Assembly: GCA_029268515.1 (NCBI GenBank)
Contig: JAQWNP010000001.1
Location: forward strand, 248,001-312,000
From: Phycisphaerales bacterium
GTDB taxonomy: Bacteria; Planctomycetota; Phycisphaerae; Phycisphaerales; SM1A02
Length of the DNA: 64,000 nt
Direction of reading: 5' to 3'
In this document: positions 63,686 to 64,000 of the stretch, piece by piece
Position numbering within the stretch: position 1 is the stretch's first letter
Layout: each line of letters starts with the position of its first letter
Made by a program: the position numbers and the translations under genes
The notes under the pieces: generated by a model
What the model was told of the DNA's origin: nothing
Databases searched by the model: none
What the model saw: only the letters and a program-made list of their open reading frames with translations

Positions 63686-64000
63686 ATGACCAATATCCAT
63701 ACAAGCTCGATCATCGAAGGCGATGTCCAATTCGCTGATGACGTAACGGTAGGCCCCTTCTGCCATCTGATCGGACCAATCACCATTGGCGCCGGCACCA
63801 AGCTGATCAGTGGAGTTCATATCCATGGGCCGTGCACGATTGGCAAAAACAACCTGATCTATCCGGGGGTGTGCTTAGGCTTTGCACCACAAGACTACAG
63901 TTTTGACTGTGCAGAACTCGGTAGTGGTCTTGTTATTGGTGACAGTAATACGTTCCGTGAACACGTTTCAATTCATCGCGCCACTGATTCTGAGCATCCG
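63686..64000 (+). CDS. Second LpxA-like acyltransferase, truncated by window edge
   Basis: ATG at 63686 opens a frame of 105 codons that reaches the end of the window. Hexapeptide repeats of a left-handed beta-helix are visible (HTSSIIEGDVQFADDVTVG, PITIGAGTKLISGVHIHG, CTIGKNNLIYPG), then LGFAPQDYSF and VIGDSNTFREHVSIHRAT, all of which match LpxA's N-terminal region (compare GADPQDRKY and IGDNNCIREHVTIHRGT in the full lpxA here). It is therefore a paralogue of lpxA or a related LpxD/LpxA-type transferase; the C-terminus and exact activity lie outside the window. Confidence 0.8.
   Translation, partial: MTNIHTSSIIEGDVQFADDVTVGPFCHLIGPITIGAGTKLISGVHIHGPCTIGKNNLIYPGVCLGFAPQDYSFDCAELGSGLVIGDSNTFREHVSIHRATDSEHP

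Overview
The window looks like a chromosomal segment of a Gram-negative (diderm) bacterium of the Planctomycetes group, possibly a Phycisphaerae-like marine lineage. It has moderate GC and dense, mostly housekeeping genes. The diderm call is firm: there is a BamA outer-membrane assembly protein, Skp/OmpH chaperones, and lipid A genes lpxD, an lpxC-fabZ fusion and lpxA. The planctomycete call is an inference from the lpxC-fabZ fusion, a eukaryote-like UDP-sugar pyrophosphorylase, class II DAHP synthase, a UVR-motif protein, large TPR/PQQ-repeat secreted proteins and a planctomycete-like pseudopilin locus. I see no phage, transposon, CRISPR or integrase. One tRNA (Leu, anticodon UAG) is present.

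Layout. 1-6.9 kb: a truncated CBM9-like gene (-), then moaA, galE (-), a DUF368/PopT-type membrane protein, a FlaA1/CapD-like NDP-sugar dehydratase, two small unknowns and dut. 6.9-16.8 kb: mostly minus strand, with a DinB-fold protein next to a BshB1-like LmbE deacetylase (a possible bacillithiol pair), a secreted helical protein overlapping truA, a P-loop/deoxyribosyltransferase-like fusion, DedA, glycerate kinase (+), a UAP1-like pyrophosphorylase and phoU. 17-21 kb: pdxJ, dapA-nudix (overlapping), a phosphohexomutase (-), and a PTPS/QueD-fold protein with an unusual active site. 21.1-27.8 kb (-): a type IV pilus/type II secretion-like cluster (PilT, GspF, three pilin-like proteins, one with EF-hand-like calcium loops) plus a LEA2-type lipoprotein. 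28-32.3 kb (+): a very large secreted TPR/PQQ-propeller protein. 32.3-39.7 kb: the outer-membrane biogenesis block bamA / ompH / lpxD / lpxC-fabZ / lpxA on the minus strand, with a second ompH gene inserted in the opposite orientation.

39.9-49.4 kb: gcvT, a sigma-70 factor preceded by a 52-codon ORF whose 3' end carries the sigma ribosome binding site, a UVR-motif protein, and a five-gene minus-strand operon (membrane-anchored vWA protein, ExbB, ExbD, ExbD, TPR protein), then DoxX. 49.5-64 kb: tRNA-Leu, class II DAHP synthase, a divergent ZIP-like transporter, a two-gene ketosynthase pair (one partner lacking all catalytic residues, as in chain-length factors), panC, a lipoprotein hydrolase overlapping nadD, rimO, a small lipoprotein, lepA, a third ompH paralogue, lipB (-), and a truncated second lpxA-like gene at the right edge.

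The most intriguing units are the vWA-ExbB-ExbD-ExbD-TPR operon, the KS/chain-length-factor-like pair, the P-loop/NDT fusion and the calcium-loop pilin-like protein. Functions are assigned by reading motifs only; no database search was run.
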